A stretch of DNA of 64,000 nucleotides from Erwinia sp. 198 (lineage in GTDB: Bacteria > Pseudomonadota > Gammaproteobacteria > Enterobacterales > Enterobacteriaceae). Of the stretch, positions 43,724 to 55,382 are shown in pieces. Where the stretch lies: contig NZ_RHUM01000006.1 in assembly GCF_003937915.1 (NCBI RefSeq), forward strand, positions 62,001 to 126,000. The letters are read 5' to 3'. Every line of letters begins with the position of its first letter. The stretch's first letter is position 1. A model generated the notes under the pieces. The model was not told the origin of the DNA, ran no database searches, and saw nothing but the letters and a program-made list of their open reading frames with translations. The translations under genes and the position numbers were made by a program.

Positions 43724-45196
43724 ATGAATACACAACAACTGGCAAAACTGCGTTCTATCGTGCCCGAGATGCGTCGCGTCCGGCACATTCACTTTGTTGG
43801 CATCGGTGGTGCCGGCATGGGCGGTATTGCCGAAGTGTTGGCCAATGAAGGCTATGAAATCAGCGGCTCCGATCTGGCGCCGAATGCGGTCACGCAGCAT
43901 TTGAGCGCGCTGGGTGCGACCATCTATTTTAACCATCGCCCTGAAAACGTCAGCGATGCCAGCGTGGTGGTGGTATCCACCGCGGTATCGCAGGATAACC
44001 CGGAACTCATCGCGGCGCGTGAAGCCCGCATTCCGGTGATCCGTCGGGCGGAAATGCTGGCCGAGCTGATGCGATTCCGTCACGGCATTGCCGTCGCCGG
44101 AACGCACGGAAAAACCACGACCACGGCCATGGTATCCAGCATTTATGCAGAAGGCGGTCTGGATCCGACCTTCGTTAACGGCGGCCTGGTTAAGGCGGCA
44201 GGCACCCATGCGCGCCTGGGCAGCAGCCGCTATCTGATTGCGGAAGCGGATGAAAGCGATGCGTCCTTCCTGCACCTTCAGCCAATGGTGGCTATCGTCA
44301 CCAATATCGAAGCTGACCACATGGATACCTATCAGGGCGATTTTGAGAACCTGAAACAGACCTTTATCAATTTTCTGCACAACCTGCCGTTCTATGGCCG
44401 CGCGGTGCTCTGCGTGGATGACGCGGTGATCCGCGATCTGATCCCGCGCGTAGGCCGTCAGATCACCACTTACGGCTTTAGCGAAGATGCCGACGTGCGT
44501 ATCGCCAGCTACGAGCAGCACGGCGCGCAGGGCCACTTCACGCTGGCCCGCCACGACAGGCCGCTGATGCAGGTGACGCTGAATGCGCCTGGCCGCCATA
44601 ACGCGCTGAACGCCGCCGCTGCGGTAGCCGTCGCGACGGAAGAGGGCATTGACGATGCAGAAATCCTGAGCGCGCTGGAAAGCTTCCAGGGCACCGGTCG
44701 TCGCTTCGATTTCCTGGGCGAGTATCCGTTACAGGAAGTGAACGGCATTCAGGGCACCGCGATGCTGGTTGATGACTATGGCCATCATCCCACGGAAGTT
44801 GACGCAACGATCAAAGCGGCCCGAGCGGGCTGGCCGGACAAGCAGCTGGTGATGGTCTTCCAGCCGCACCGCTACACGCGTACCCGCGATCTCTATGACG
44901 ATTTCGCGAACGTGCTGTCTCAGGTAGATGTGCTGCTGATGCTGGACGTTTACTCCGCTGGCGAAACGCCGATCCCCGGCGCCGACAGCCGCTCGCTGTG
45001 CCGCACCATCCGTGGGCGTGGCAAAGTCGATCCTATCCTGGTCTCGGACCATGACGCCGTGCTGGAAATGCTGGCGCCGAAGCTGTCCGGCAATGATTTA
45101 ATTCTGGTGCAGGGCGCGGGCAACGTTGGCCGCATCGCCCGTACGCTTGCTGAAAATAAGTTACAACCGCAGAAAGAAGGTAAACATCATGGCTGA
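43724..45196 (+). CDS. murC: UDP-MurNAc:L-alanine ligase MurC
   Basis: First Mur ligase of the peptide stem; 490 residues (E. coli 491). I chose the ATG at 43724 (MNTQQLAKL), which aligns with E. coli and follows an AGAAAGAG stretch; a longer frame from 43619 runs inside mur[11 protein letters not shown] lies near the N-terminus, the ATP loop GTHGKTTTT at about 124-132, and the HHPTEV segment is typical. It overlaps ddlB by eight bases. Confidence 0.96.
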   Translation: MNTQQLAKLRSIVPEMRRVRHIHFVGIGGAGMGGIAEVLANEGYEISGSDLAPNAVTQHLSALGATIYFNHRPENVSDASVVVVSTAVSQDNPELIAAREARIPVIRRAEMLAELMRFRHGIAVAGTHGKTTTTAMVSSIYAEGGLDPTFVNGGLVKAAGTHARLGSSRYLIAEADESDASFLHLQPMVAIVTNIEADHMDTYQGDFENLKQTFINFLHNLPFYGRAVLCVDDAVIRDLIPRVGRQITTYGFSEDADVRIASYEQHGAQGHFTLARHDRPLMQVTLNAPGRHNALNAAAAVAVATEEGIDDAEILSALESFQGTGRRFDFLGEYPLQEVNGIQGTAMLVDDYGHHPTEVDATIKAARAGWPDKQLVMVFQPHRYTRTRDLYDDFANVLSQVDVLLMLDVYSAGETPIPGADSRSLCRTIRGRGKVDPILVSDHDAVLEMLAPKLSGNDLILVQGAGNVGRIARTLAENKLQPQKEGKHHG

Positions 45197-46109
45197 AAAA
45201 GTAGCGGTATTGCTGGGTGGCACTTCTGCGGAACGCGACGTTTCCCTGATGTCGGGTAACGCCGTGGTGAGCGGACTGCTTGAAGCGGGCATTGATGCGC
45301 ATGCTGTTGATATCCGCGATTTTCCGGTAACGCGTCTGAAAGAAGAAGGCTTCGATAAAGCGTTTATCGCGCTGCACGGTCGCGGTGGCGAAGACGGTAC
45401 GTTGCAGGGGCTGTTGGAGTTCCTCGCTATTCCCTATACCGGCAGCGGTGTGATGGCCTCCGCCATTACTATGGATAAGCTGCGTACCAAGTGCCTTTGG
45501 CAGGGCTGCGGCCTGCCGGTATCGCCTTATGTGTCGATTACCCGTAAAGAGATGGATGCCGGCCTTAGCGACGAGATGCGCGCCCGTATTGCCGCCCTTG
45601 GCCTGCCGGTTTTCGTTAAGCCCAGCAGCGAAGGCTCCAGCGTTGGCATCAGCCGCGTTAATGAAGCTGATTCGCTTCAGGCCGCGCTGACTGAAGCTTT
45701 CCGTCACGATGACGACGTGCTGGTAGAAGCGTTCCTGAGCGGCCCGGAATACACCGTAGCGGTGATCGGCGACGACATTCTGCCTTCAATCCGCATCCAG
45801 GTGGCTTCTGAGTTCTATGACTATGAAGCAAAATATTTTTCTGACGAAACGCAGTACTTCTGTCCAAGCGGTTTATCGGCTGAACGGGAAGCGGAACTGA
45901 GCGAGATCGTTATTAAAGCCTGGCGTGCGCTGGGCTGTAGCGGCTGGGGACGCGTCGATCTGATGATGGGCGGCGACGGCCAGTTTTACCTGCTGGAGGT
46001 GAATACCTCGCCCGGTATGACCAGCCACAGCCTGGTGCCAATGGCCGCTAAGCAGGCCGGCATGAGCTTTTCTCAGCTGGTAGCCCGCATTCTGGAACTG
46101 GCGGACTGA
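45189..46109 (+). CDS. ddlB: D-alanine:D-alanine ligase B
   Basis: ATP-grasp ligase making D-Ala-D-Ala; 306 residues as in E. coli. [16 protein letters not shown] (about 8-23) and LHGRGGEDG are N-terminal active-site motifs; the ATP-grasp metal ligands lie in the [14 protein letters not shown] segment near the C-terminus. The ATG at 45189 overlaps murC by eight bases and has AGAAAGAAGG before it. Confidence 0.97.
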   Translation: MAEKVAVLLGGTSAERDVSLMSGNAVVSGLLEAGIDAHAVDIRDFPVTRLKEEGFDKAFIALHGRGGEDGTLQGLLEFLAIPYTGSGVMASAITMDKLRTKCLWQGCGLPVSPYVSITRKEMDAGLSDEMRARIAALGLPVFVKPSSEGSSVGISRVNEADSLQAALTEAFRHDDDVLVEAFLSGPEYTVAVIGDDILPSIRIQVASEFYDYEAKYFSDETQYFCPSGLSAEREAELSEIVIKAWRALGCSGWGRVDLMMGGDGQFYLLEVNTSPGMTSHSLVPMAAKQAGMSFSQLVARILELAD

Positions 46110-46110
46110 T

Positions 46111-46950
46111 ATGTCCCAGGCTGCTCTGAATGTTCGCAATCGCGAGGCGCAGGAAAAAGCGCGCACCGGCCGCAGCAACGGCTCGCGGCTCGCCGGCATT
46201 CTTTTTCTGTTGATAGTGCTTGGCGTGATGTCGGCAGGCGGTTACGTAGTGGTACGCTGGATGAACGACGCGTCCCGGCTGCCGCTGTCGAGGCTGGTGG
46301 TGACGGGGCAAATGCACTACACCACCAACGACGATATTCGCCAGGCGATCCTGTCGCTGGGGGAGCCTGGCACTTTTATGTCGCAGGATGTGGATGTGAT
46401 CCAGCAGCAGATTGAACGGCTGCCCTGGATCCAACAGGTCAGCGTGCGTAAGCAGTGGCCGGACGAATTAAAGATTCATCTGGTTGAATATGTGCCCGTT
46501 GCCCGCTGGAATGACCTGCATCTGGTTGATGCAGGAGGAAAATCGTTCAGCGTGCCGGCTAATCACCTCGGCAAAGAGAAGATGGTGATGCTTTACGGGC
46601 CGGAAGGCAGCGAATCCGAAGTGCTGGCAGGCTACCATCAGATGGAGGCTATGCTGGCAGCCGGAAAATTTAAGCTGAAGGCGGCGTCAATGACGGCGCG
46701 GCGTTCATGGCAGCTGGTGCTGGATGACGATACGCGTCTGGAACTGGGACGCAACGAGGATATGAAGAGGCTGAAACGCTTCATTCAGCTCTGGCCGACG
46801 CTCCAGCAGCAGGCGCAAGCGGAAAATAAGCGCATCGGTTATGTGGACCTGCGATACGACTCTGGCGCGGCAGTAGGCTGGGCACCGCCACTTATTCAGA
46901 CCACTGACGGTAATAAGCAACAGAATCAGGCACAGGTTAAACAACAATGA
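46111..46950 (+). CDS. ftsQ: Cell division protein FtsQ
   Basis: Bitopic divisome scaffold that binds FtsB and FtsL; 279 residues (E. coli 276). A basic cytoplasmic tail, one membrane segment (about 28-50), the POTRA domain (about 57-128) and the beta domain are visible. A short glutamine-rich C-terminus follows. It starts one base after ddlB and overlaps ftsA by four. Promoters for ftsAZ often lie inside this gene in relatives; I did not identify them. Confidence 0.96.
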   Translation: MSQAALNVRNREAQEKARTGRSNGSRLAGILFLLIVLGVMSAGGYVVVRWMNDASRLPLSRLVVTGQMHYTTNDDIRQAILSLGEPGTFMSQDVDVIQQQIERLPWIQQVSVRKQWPDELKIHLVEYVPVARWNDLHLVDAGGKSFSVPANHLGKEKMVMLYGPEGSESEVLAGYHQMEAMLAAGKFKLKAASMTARRSWQLVLDDDTRLELGRNEDMKRLKRFIQLWPTLQQQAQAENKRIGYVDLRYDSGAAVGWAPPLIQTTDGNKQQNQAQVKQQ

Positions 46951-48203
46951 TCAAGGCGACGGACAGAAAACTGGTAGTTGGACTGGAAATCGGCACCGCG
47001 AAGGTCGCCGCTTTGGTAGGGGAAGTTTTGCCCGATGGTATGGTCAATATCATCGGGGTGGGTAGCTGTCCTTCTCGCGGTATGGATAAAGGCGGCGTCA
47101 ACGACCTGGAGTCGGTCGTCAAGTGCGTACAGCGTGCGATTGACCAGGCCGAATTAATGGCGGACTGCCAGATTTCGTCGGTTTATCTGGCGCTGTCGGG
47201 AAAACACATCAGCTGTCAGAACGAAATAGGGATGGTTCCTATTTCAGAAGAGGAAGTGACCCAGGAAGATGTGGAAAACGTGGTGCACACCGCGAAATCC
47301 GTGCGTGTTCGTGACGAACACCGGATTTTGCACGTTATTCCGCAAGAATATGCGATCGATTATCAGGAAGGGATCAAAAATCCGGTAGGCTTATCGGGCG
47401 TGCGTATGCAGGCGAAAGTCCATTTGATCACCTGCCATAACGATATGGCGAAAAACATCGTTAAAGCGGTTGAACGATGCGGCCTGAAAGTTGACCAACT
47501 GATTTTCGCCGGTCTGGCCTCGAGTTTCGCCGTGCTGACCGAAGATGAACGCGAGCTGGGCGTTTGCGTTGTGGACGTCGGCGGCGGCACAATGGATATC
47601 GCGGTCTATACTGGCGGGGCGCTGCGCCACACCAAGGTTATTCCGTATGCGGGCAACGTGGTGACCAGCGACATCGCCTATGCGTTCGGCACGCCGCCGA
47701 CCGATGCGGAAGCCATTAAGGTGCGTCACGGCTGCGCGCTCGGCTCCATTGTCGGCAAAGATGAAAACGTCGAGGTGCCCAGCGTGGGCGGACGGCCGCC
47801 GCGCAGCCTGCAGCGCCAGACGCTGGCAGAGGTCATTGAGCCGCGCTATACCGAGCTGCTGAACCTGGTCAACGACGAGATTTTACAGCTGCAGGAGCAG
47901 CTGCGTCAGCAGGGCGTCAAGCATCACCTGGCCGCAGGCATCGTCCTGACCGGCGGCGCGGCGCAGATTGAAGGCCTGGCGGCCTGCGCGCAGCGTGTGT
48001 TCCATACGCAGGTACGCATCGGCCAGCCGCTGAATATCACCGGCTTAACAGATTATGCGCAGGAGCCTTACTACTCGACTGCTGTCGGGCTGCTGCACTA
48101 CGGAAAAGAGTCTCATCTTAACGGTGAGGCGGATGTGGAAAAAAGAGCGTCAGTGGGCAACTGGTTCAAGCGAATCAACAGCTGGCTGAAAAAAGAGTTT
48201 TAA
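46947..48203 (+). CDS. ftsA: Cell division protein FtsA
   Basis: Actin-like protein that anchors FtsZ to the membrane; 418 residues (E. coli 420). The phosphate 1 motif is [11 protein letters not shown] near the N-terminus, phosphate 2 [16 protein letters not shown] (about 210-225) and the adenosine motif [13 protein letters not shown]. The C-terminal amphipathic helix ([14 protein letters not shown]) is the membrane-targeting sequence. Confidence 0.97.
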   Translation: MIKATDRKLVVGLEIGTAKVAALVGEVLPDGMVNIIGVGSCPSRGMDKGGVNDLESVVKCVQRAIDQAELMADCQISSVYLALSGKHISCQNEIGMVPISEEEVTQEDVENVVHTAKSVRVRDEHRILHVIPQEYAIDYQEGIKNPVGLSGVRMQAKVHLITCHNDMAKNIVKAVERCGLKVDQLIFAGLASSFAVLTEDERELGVCVVDVGGGTMDIAVYTGGALRHTKVIPYAGNVVTSDIAYAFGTPPTDAEAIKVRHGCALGSIVGKDENVEVPSVGGRPPRSLQRQTLAEVIEPRYTELLNLVNDEILQLQEQLRQQGVKHHLAAGIVLTGGAAQIEGLAACAQRVFHTQVRIGQPLNITGLTDYAQEPYYSTAVGLLHYGKESHLNGEADVEKRASVGNWFKRINSWLKKEF

Positions 48204-48214
48204 TTTAGAGAAAA

Positions 48215-48246
48215 GGAGATCATGCTAGGCTTATTTTATGATCTCC
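48215..48246 (+). other. Inverted repeat with a micro-ORF between ftsA and ftsZ
   Basis: A perfect nine-base inverted repeat (GGAGATCAT/ATGATCTCC) with a 14-base loop lies in the ftsA-ftsZ gap. An ATG at 48222 next to AAGGAG opens a 13-codon frame (MLGLFYDLQATGT) that stops at 48263, directly before the ftsZ ribosome site CGGAGAG. Neither has an assigned role. Confidence 0.5.
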
Positions 48247-48275
48247 AGGCGACAGGCACATAACGGAGAGAAATT

Positions 48276-49433
48276 ATGTTTGAACCTATGGAATTAACCA
48301 ATGACGCGGTGATTAAAGTCATCGGCGTCGGCGGCGGCGGCGGTAACGCTGTAGAGCATATGGTGCGTGAGCGCATCGAAGGCGTAGAATTCTTTGCCGT
48401 TAACACCGACGCTCAGGCGTTGCGCAAAACGGCAGTAGGCCAGACCATCCAAATCGGTAACGGGATTACCAAGGGTCTGGGTGCCGGGGCAAACCCGGAA
48501 GTAGGACGCAATTCAGCGGAAGAAGATCGTGAAGCATTACGTCAGGCGCTGGAAGGCGCGGACATGGTGTTTATCGCCGCAGGTATGGGCGGCGGCACCG
48601 GTACCGGCGCAGCGCCGGTCGTGGCCGAAGTAGCCAAAGATTTAGGTATCCTGACCGTGGCCGTCGTGACCAAGCCTTTCAATTTTGAAGGCAAGAAGCG
48701 TATGGCTTTCGCGGAGCAGGGTATTGCCGAGCTCTCCAAGCATGTCGATTCTCTGATTACTATTCCAAACGACAAGCTGCTGAAAGTGCTGGGTCGCGGT
48801 ATCTCTCTGCTGGACGCGTTCGGCGCGGCTAACGACGTGCTGAAAGGCGCGGTACAGGGCATTGCCGAACTGATTACCCGTCCGGGCCTGATGAACGTCG
48901 ACTTTGCCGACGTGCGCACGGTGATGTCCGAAATGGGCTACGCAATGATGGGTTCCGGCGTGGCTTGCGGCGAAGACCGTGCGGAAGAAGCGGCCGAAAT
49001 GGCGATCTCCAGCCCGCTGCTGGAAGATATCGACCTTTCCGGCGCGCGCGGCGTACTGGTCAACATCACGGCTGGTTTCGACCTGCGTCTGGACGAATTT
49101 GAAACCGTGGGTAACACTATCCGCGCCTTCGCTTCCGACAACGCGACCGTGGTTATCGGTACCTCGCTGGATCCGGAAATGAACGACGAGCTACGTGTGA
49201 CCGTGGTCGCAACCGGCATCGGCATGGACAAACGTCCGGAGATCACGCTGGTGACCAACAAGCAGGCACAGACTCAGCCTGTCATGGATCATCGTTATCA
49301 GCAGCACGGCATGGCGCCGCTGCCTCAGGAGCAAAAGCCTGCGGCGAAAGTCGTCAACGAGCCCGGCACGCAAACCAACAAAGAGCCTGACTATCTGGAT
49401 ATTCCGGCCTTCCTGCGTAAGCAGGCGGACTAA
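48276..49433 (+). CDS. ftsZ: Cell division GTPase FtsZ
   Basis: Tubulin-like GTPase that forms the Z ring; 385 residues (E. coli 383). The tubulin signature [10 protein letters not shown] lies at about 104-113, the T7 synergy loop in [11 protein letters not shown] at about 207-217, then a variable linker and the conserved C-terminal peptide [14 protein letters not shown] that binds FtsA, ZipA and MinC. CGGAGAG precedes the ATG. Confidence 0.98.
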   Translation: MFEPMELTNDAVIKVIGVGGGGGNAVEHMVRERIEGVEFFAVNTDAQALRKTAVGQTIQIGNGITKGLGAGANPEVGRNSAEEDREALRQALEGADMVFIAAGMGGGTGTGAAPVVAEVAKDLGILTVAVVTKPFNFEGKKRMAFAEQGIAELSKHVDSLITIPNDKLLKVLGRGISLLDAFGAANDVLKGAVQGIAELITRPGLMNVDFADVRTVMSEMGYAMMGSGVACGEDRAEEAAEMAISSPLLEDIDLSGARGVLVNITAGFDLRLDEFETVGNTIRAFASDNATVVIGTSLDPEMNDELRVTVVATGIGMDKRPEITLVTNKQAQTQPVMDHRYQQHGMAPLPQEQKPAAKVVNEPGTQTNKEPDYLDIPAFLRKQAD

Positions 49434-49513
49434 GAATTCCCTGAAGGTTGGGGTTCTCCGCTCTTTGTGTTAAAGTGTTCGCCCGTCAGTGATTTATACT
49501 GGCGGTCGGATGA

Positions 49514-50452
<939 letters not shown>

Positions 50453-50455
50453 GCA

Positions 50456-50968
50456 CTATTTATGACGACTGGTTGAGCGGGTACTCTCTCCGGCCAGCAA
50501 GGCCAGTCGTTCTAATGTTTTCTTTAGTTTTTCCGGGCTACGGCTCGCGACTCCCCGTAAAATCTCCGCACTCTCTTCGCTAAGCTGACGTCCCAGATTA
50601 TTCTCTTTTGCTGGCCGAACGCTGTTTTCCTGCGCGTTTTCCTGAGCTTTTGCCGCCATCGTTGGATTTATCCTGATGTCGATTGACGTCAATGATGGTA
50701 ATATTTGCGCTCGTAAAGCTGACAGCAGGCTGGATTGTTCATAGCGTAAGCGCATCATCCAGCTGGCGTTAGCGGTTTCAAGCACCAGAACGCCCTGGCG
50801 AAAATTCGCCACGCGGCACCAGGGATGCAGCTGAGCCGGGATAATACCCTGCAACGCACGGTTCAGCTTATTCAGCGCAATAGCGCGTTGCTGAATGGAT
50901 TGCAGCATACTCTGGCCTTCGGCAGCTTCGAAAAAACTTTCAATTGATTGCGGGCGACTATCGCGCAT
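50456..50968 (-). CDS. dciA: DciA-like DUF721 protein
   Basis: DUF721 family protein of 170 residues. DciA members load or assist the replicative helicase DnaB. The KH-like DUF721 domain occupies about 10-110 ([10 protein letters not shown], then [20 protein letters not shown]), followed by a polar tail rich in Glu and Lys. I chose the ATG at 50968 with GGAG six bases before it; further upstream the frame overlaps secM. It is divergent from secM by 21 bases and ends four bases from lpxC. The lpxC-DUF721-secM-secA order recalls other gammaproteobacteria. E. coli K-12 lacks it. Confidence 0.75.
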   Translation of the reverse strand: MRDSRPQSIESFFEAAEGQSMLQSIQQRAIALNKLNRALQGIIPAQLHPWCRVANFRQGVLVLETANASWMMRLRYEQSSLLSALRAQILPSLTSIDIRINPTMAAKAQENAQENSVRPAKENNLGRQLSEESAEILRGVASRSPEKLKKTLERLALLAGESTRSTSRHK

Positions 50969-50989
50969 AGCAGGCTCCGGCGGAAAACA

Positions 50990-51469
50990 GTGGGTATTCT
51001 TAATTGTTGGCGACAATTTGGCAGACGTTACTTCTGGCCGCATCTCCTGTTGGGGATGGTCGCGGCGAGCTTTGGTCTGCCTCACGCCTCAGGTGATACC
51101 TTACCAGAAACTGCTTCCAGAAGCCTGAATATCAATAATAGCGTGCGTTTCGACAGCCTTGCGTTGTTAAACGCGCGTCGCGCCAGCTTCAACGTGGATT
51201 ACTGGCATCAACACGCCATCCGCACCGTTATTCGCCATCTCTCTTTTACGCTGACGCCCGCTGCCGTTATTGAGCAGGCCACGCCGCTTGAAGTGCATCG
51301 GCTGGCGCTACTGGATACGCTAAATGCGCTACTCACGCATGAAGCCAGACCGCCCGCGATTGTTCGTCAGACCGCGCCGCAGCAAACAACCGACGCGCCT
51401 CGCTATCATACCGGCCTGTGGCTGGCCAGCGTGCAGGGCATTCGCGCCGGGCCTGCCTCTCTCGCATAA
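50990..51469 (+). CDS. secM: Secretion monitor SecM
   Basis: Exported arrest peptide that couples SecA synthesis to secretion capacity. I chose the GTG at 50990 (159 residues), aligning with the E. coli start; an ATG at 50948 would enlarge the overlap with the divergent gene. A long signal peptide is visible (basic start, then [11 protein letters not shown]). Near the C-terminus the arrest sequence reads Tyr139, Trp144, Leu145 and GIRAGP (150-155), four residues from the end as in E. coli, with Phe150Tyr and Ile156Leu substitutions. secA starts 70 bases downstream. Confidence 0.9.
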   Translation: MGILNCWRQFGRRYFWPHLLLGMVAASFGLPHASGDTLPETASRSLNINNSVRFDSLALLNARRASFNVDYWHQHAIRTVIRHLSFTLTPAAVIEQATPLEVHRLALLDTLNALLTHEARPPAIVRQTAPQQTTDAPRYHTGLWLASVQGIRAGPASLA

Positions 51470-51539
51470 ATCGACTATAGTTCCCCCATTAAAAGTTTAG
51501 TGATGCGCTGTAGAAGCAGTGGCTGAGAGAATATTGTTT

Positions 51540-54245
51540 ATGTTAATCAAATTATTAACCAAGGTTTTTGGTAGCAGTAACGACCGTACGCTGCGCCGTA
51601 TGCGCAAAGTGGTTGAGCAGATCAACAAGATGGAACCGGACTTCGAGAAGCTGTCCGATGATGAGCTGAAGGCGAAGACCGCCGAGTTCCGCGCGCGTCT
51701 GGAAAAAGGTGAAGTGCTGGAAAACCTGATCCCGGAAGCCTTTGCGACCGTACGCGAGGCCAGCAAGCGCGTCTTTAACATGCGTCACTTTGACGTGCAG
51801 CTGCTGGGCGGCATGGTACTGAACGATCGCTGCATCGCGGAAATGCGTACCGGTGAAGGTAAAACCCTGACCGCTACGCTGCCTGCCTACCTGAACGCCC
51901 TTAGCGGCAAAGGCGTGCACGTCGTCACGGTCAACGACTATCTGGCGCAGCGTGATGCGGAAAACAACCGCGCGCTGTTCGAGTTCCTGGGATTGAGCAT
52001 CGGCATCAACCTGCCGGGAATGCCTGCCCCGGCCAAACGTGAAGCCTACGCTGCCGATATTACTTACGGCACCAACAACGAATATGGCTTTGACTATCTG
52101 CGCGATAACATGGCGTTCAGCCCTGAGGATCGCGTGCAGCGTAAGCTTAACTATGCGCTGGTGGATGAGGTCGACTCCATCCTGATCGACGAAGCACGTA
52201 CGCCGCTGATTATCTCCGGTCCGGCGGAAGACAGCTCCGAACTCTATATCAAAGTTAACAAAATCATCCCTCACCTGATCCGTCAGGACAAAGAAGATTC
52301 CGACACCTTCCAGGGCGAAGGCGACTTTTCTGTGGATGAAAAAGGGCGCCAGGTGCATCTGACCGAGCGCGGCCTGATGAAGGTGGAAGAGCTGCTGGTC
52401 AGCGAAGGCATCATGGTAGAGGGCGAGTCGCTTTACTCGCCGGGCAACATCATGATGATGCACCACGTAACGGCGGCGCTGCGCGCCCATGCGCTCTTTA
52501 CCCGCGACGTGGACTATATCGTGAAAGACGGCGAAGTGATTATCGTCGATGAACATACTGGTCGTACCATGCAGGGCCGTCGCTGGTCGGATGGTCTGCA
52601 TCAGGCGGTAGAAGCGAAAGAAGGCGTGGAGATCCAGAACGAGAACCAGACGCTGGCTTCTATTACTTTCCAGAACTATTTCCGCCTTTACGACAAGCTG
52701 GCCGGTATGACCGGTACGGCAGATACCGAGGCTTTTGAATTCAGCTCTATCTACAAGCTGGAAACGATTGTAGTGCCGACCAACCGCCCAATGGTGCGTA
52801 AAGATCTGCCGGATCTGGTCTATATGACCGAGAAAGAGAAGATCGACGCGATCATTGAAGATATCCGCGAGCGTACCGCTAACGGCCAGCCGGTGCTGGT
52901 GGGAACGATCTCTATTGAGAAATCGGAAGTGGTGTCAGCCGAGCTGACCCGCGCAGGGATTAAACACGAGGTGCTGAACGCCAAATTCCACGCCCGTGAA
53001 GCGGATATCGTGGCGCAGGCTGGTCAGCCGGGCGCGGTTACCATCGCAACAAACATGGCGGGTCGCGGTACGGATATCGTGCTGGGCGGCAGCTGGCAGG
53101 CGGAAATCGCCGCGCTGGCCGATCCAACTCCTGAGCAGATTGAAGCGATCAAAAGCGCCTGGAAAGTACGTCACGATGCGGTACTGGCCTCCGGCGGTCT
53201 GCATATCATCGGCACCGAGCGTCATGAATCACGCCGTATCGATAACCAGCTGCGCGGCCGCTCCGGTCGTCAGGGCGATAATGGCTCCTCACGCTTCTAT
53301 CTGTCGATGGAAGATGCGCTGATGCGTATTTTTGCCTCCGATCGCGTCTCTAACATGATGCGTAAACTGGGCATGAAGCCGGGCGAAGCAATTGAGCATC
53401 CGTGGGTGACCAAAGCTATCGCCAATGCACAGCGCAAAGTGGAAAGCCGCAACTTCGATATTCGTAAGCAGCTGCTGGAATATGATGACGTGGCTAACGA
53501 TCAGCGTCGCGCTATCTACACCCAGCGTAACGAGCTGCTGGACGTTTCCGACGTATCGGAAACCATTGCCAGCATCCGTGAAGACGTGTTTAAAACCACG
53601 ATCGATACCTACATTCCACCGCAGTCGCTGGAAGAAATGTGGGATGTGCCAGGCCTGCAGGAACGGCTGAAAAACGATTTCGACCTGGAGCTGCCAATTG
53701 CAGAGTGGCTGGACAAAGAGCCTGAACTGCATGAAGAGACGCTGCGCGAACGTATTATGACGCACGCCAAAGAGCAGTATCAGCGTAAAGAAGAAGTGGT
53801 CGGCATTGAGATGATGCGCAACTTTGAAAAAGGCGTGATGCTGCAAACGCTGGATTCGCTGTGGAAAGAGCATCTGGCTGCAATGGACTACCTGCGTCAG
53901 GGCATCCATTTGCGTGGCTATGCGCAGAAGGATCCTAAACAGGAGTACAAGCGCGAGTCTTTCGCCATGTTCGCCGCAATGCTGGAGTCGCTGAAGTATG
54001 AAGTGATCAGCACGCTGAGCAAGGTGCAGGTGCGGATGCCGGAAGAGGTTGAAGCGATGGAAGAGCAGCGTCGTGAGGAAGCCGAGCGTCTGGCGCAGCA
54101 GCAGCAGCTGAGCCATGTGGATACCGAAACGGAAGCGGCGATGGCGCTGGCTGAGCAGACCGGCGAGCGTAAAGTCGGGCGTAACGATCCTTGCCCTTGC
54201 GGCTCCGGTAAAAAATATAAGCAGTGTCACGGCCGCCTGGCCTAA
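51540..54245 (+). CDS. secA: Protein translocase ATPase SecA
   Basis: Motor of the SecYEG translocon; 901 residues, identical in length to E. coli. The ATG at 51540 gives [11 protein letters not shown]. Walker A is TGEGKTLT at about 104-111, the DEAD-type box is [12 protein letters not shown], the helicase motif VI is [11 protein letters not shown], and the C-terminal zinc-binding [14 protein letters not shown], which contacts SecB, is intact. Translation is coupled to SecM pausing upstream. Confidence 0.98.
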   Translation: MLIKLLTKVFGSSNDRTLRRMRKVVEQINKMEPDFEKLSDDELKAKTAEFRARLEKGEVLENLIPEAFATVREASKRVFNMRHFDVQLLGGMVLNDRCIAEMRTGEGKTLTATLPAYLNALSGKGVHVVTVNDYLAQRDAENNRALFEFLGLSIGINLPGMPAPAKREAYAADITYGTNNEYGFDYLRDNMAFSPEDRVQRKLNYALVDEVDSILIDEARTPLIISGPAEDSSELYIKVNKIIPHLIRQDKEDSDTFQGEGDFSVDEKGRQVHLTERGLMKVEELLVSEGIMVEGESLYSPGNIMMMHHVTAALRAHALFTRDVDYIVKDGEVIIVDEHTGRTMQGRRWSDGLHQAVEAKEGVEIQNENQTLASITFQNYFRLYDKLAGMTGTADTEAFEFSSIYKLETIVVPTNRPMVRKDLPDLVYMTEKEKIDAIIEDIRERTANGQPVLVGTISIEKSEVVSAELTRAGIKHEVLNAKFHAREADIVAQAGQPGAVTIATNMAGRGTDIVLGGSWQAEIAALADPTPEQIEAIKSAWKVRHDAVLASGGLHIIGTERHESRRIDNQLRGRSGRQGDNGSSRFYLSMEDALMRIFASDRVSNMMRKLGMKPGEAIEHPWVTKAIANAQRKVESRNFDIRKQLLEYDDVANDQRRAIYTQRNELLDVSDVSETIASIREDVFKTTIDTYIPPQSLEEMWDVPGLQERLKNDFDLELPIAEWLDKEPELHEETLRERIMTHAKEQYQRKEEVVGIEMMRNFEKGVMLQTLDSLWKEHLAAMDYLRQGIHLRGYAQKDPKQEYKRESFAMFAAMLESLKYEVISTLSKVQVRMPEEVEAMEEQRREEAERLAQQQQLSHVDTETEAAMALAEQTGERKVGRNDPCPCGSGKKYKQCHGRLA

Positions 54246-54268
54246 CGGGTATTGCTGACTACGCTTTA

Positions 54269-54297
54269 AAAAACCGGGGAATTCCCCGGTTTTTTTA
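54269..54297 (+). terminator. secA terminator
   Basis: The stem AACCGGGGAATTCCCCGGTT, with no loop bases outside the palindrome, is preceded by A residues and followed by seven T residues, about 25 bases after the secA stop. Confidence 0.9.
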
Positions 54298-54598
54298 TGG
54301 CGGAGCAGGCAGGGACGTTTAAAACTCTTCTCCACAGCCACAGCCACAGCCACAGCCACAGCCACAGCCACAGCCACAGCCACAGCCGTTGCGAAAGCGA
54401 GGCAAAATATTAAGTTCGCCAAAGCGAACGTTTATTACTTCGCAATGCCGCAACGTCGCTACTTTGCAGCCATAATTTTCGTCAAAATGAGTCCTTCATG
54501 TATCGCAGCCTGCGTCGCGGACAGGAACCTGGCGCAGCCGCGTCGATGCCACAGCGGCGCTTAAGTAAAGCCTGCCGTCCGGGCCGGCCTCCTGGCCG
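54298..54598. other. secA to prepilin peptidase intergenic region
   Basis: About 300 bases without a gene. It holds the hexamer repeat (54332-54387), the GTTCGC/GCGAAC hairpin (54414-54429) and a C+G-rich stretch next to the end of the leftward peptidase gene that could act as its 3' structure. I see no promoter I would name. Confidence 0.6.
54332..54387. repeat. (CCACAG)9 hexanucleotide tandem repeat
   Basis: Nine perfect copies of CCACAG plus CC stand about 35 bases after the secA terminator. They lie in non-coding DNA between secA and the prepilin peptidase gene. The reverse strand reads as an alternating Ala-Val tract in a spurious frame. A small GTTCGC-CAAA-GCGAAC hairpin follows at 54414-54429. 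Confidence 0.95.
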
Positions 54599-55144
54599 TT
54601 ATCCGTAGAGCCAGAGAAATATCGTCCAGCCTGCAAAGGCCAGCGCAGGCCCAAAGGGGAAAGGTACATTAAGCGGATGCCTGAACAGCAGCCACGCGGC
54701 AAACAGCGCGGCTGCGGTGATAAGCGTCGCCAGCAGCACGACCCAGGGCAGCCGCTCCAGGCCCGTCCAGGCGCCCAGCGCCGCCAGTAATTTGGCATCG
54801 CCCAGCCCCAGCCCCTCTTTGTTTCTCAGCAGCCAATAGCCGTGTGAGAGTAGCCAAAGCGTGCTGTAACCTGCTGCCGCGCCGTAAACGGCCTGCTCTG
54901 GCGACAGGCCCGGCAGCAATCCGAGCGTGCTGGCAAGCAGTCCAAGCCAGAGCAGCGGCAGCGTCAGCATATCCGGCAGCAGCAGCATACGGTAATCCAC
55001 TACTGCCAGTACTAATAACGTCCAGCTTAGCAGCAGCGCCGGTAGCCACAGGCTCAGAGGCAGCTGCACTATGACGACTGCTGTCACTGCCAATAGCGCT
55101 GGCAGCATGATCATGTTTATCCGGTGGTTAAAGATGCGGCGCAT
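54599..55144 (-). CDS. Short prepilin peptidase, A24 domain only
   Basis: Integral membrane aspartyl peptidase of the type IV prepilin peptidase (A24) family; 181 residues with six to seven hydrophobic segments. The catalytic aspartates are Asp50 in VVDYRMLLLPD and Asp116 in the GLGLGD motif. The N-terminal cysteine-rich N-methyltransferase part of full-length PilD/GspO enzymes (about 270 residues) is missing, as in other short homologues. The nearest client candidate in the window is the pilin PpdD, about 6 kb away, with HofB and HofC. It has no counterpart at this place in E. coli. Confidence 0.8.
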   Translation of the reverse strand: MRRIFNHRINMIMLPALLAVTAVVIVQLPLSLWLPALLLSWTLLVLAVVDYRMLLLPDMLTLPLLWLGLLASTLGLLPGLSPEQAVYGAAAGYSTLWLLSHGYWLLRNKEGLGLGDAKLLAALGAWTGLERLPWVVLLATLITAAALFAAWLLFRHPLNVPFPFGPALAFAGWTIFLWLYG

Positions 55145-55382
55145 ATTTCTTTCCTCTTATCCGTGAGTCGGCAGACGTCGCCCTGCCTGTCTGTTTTGCT
55201 TAGGACAGGCTTCCCTGGAAAGAAATGTTACGCTTTGTTTTTACTGGCGTACCGATCTTCGGCCATTTTCATGCTGTTACATAGCTGATTTTCGTAACGG
55301 CCCGCAGTTTACAATCGGGCTTGCGATCGTGCCGCAACGCTGGAATAGTGGCGGCGTACTTCAGGCAATCCAGAGAACAGTT

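Noticed and set aside
53289-54422. 377-codon frame on the - strand with an alternating Ala-Val tract
   Set aside because: It reads through the reverse complement of secA and the CCACAG repeat; the Ala-Val stretch is only the repeat in translation.
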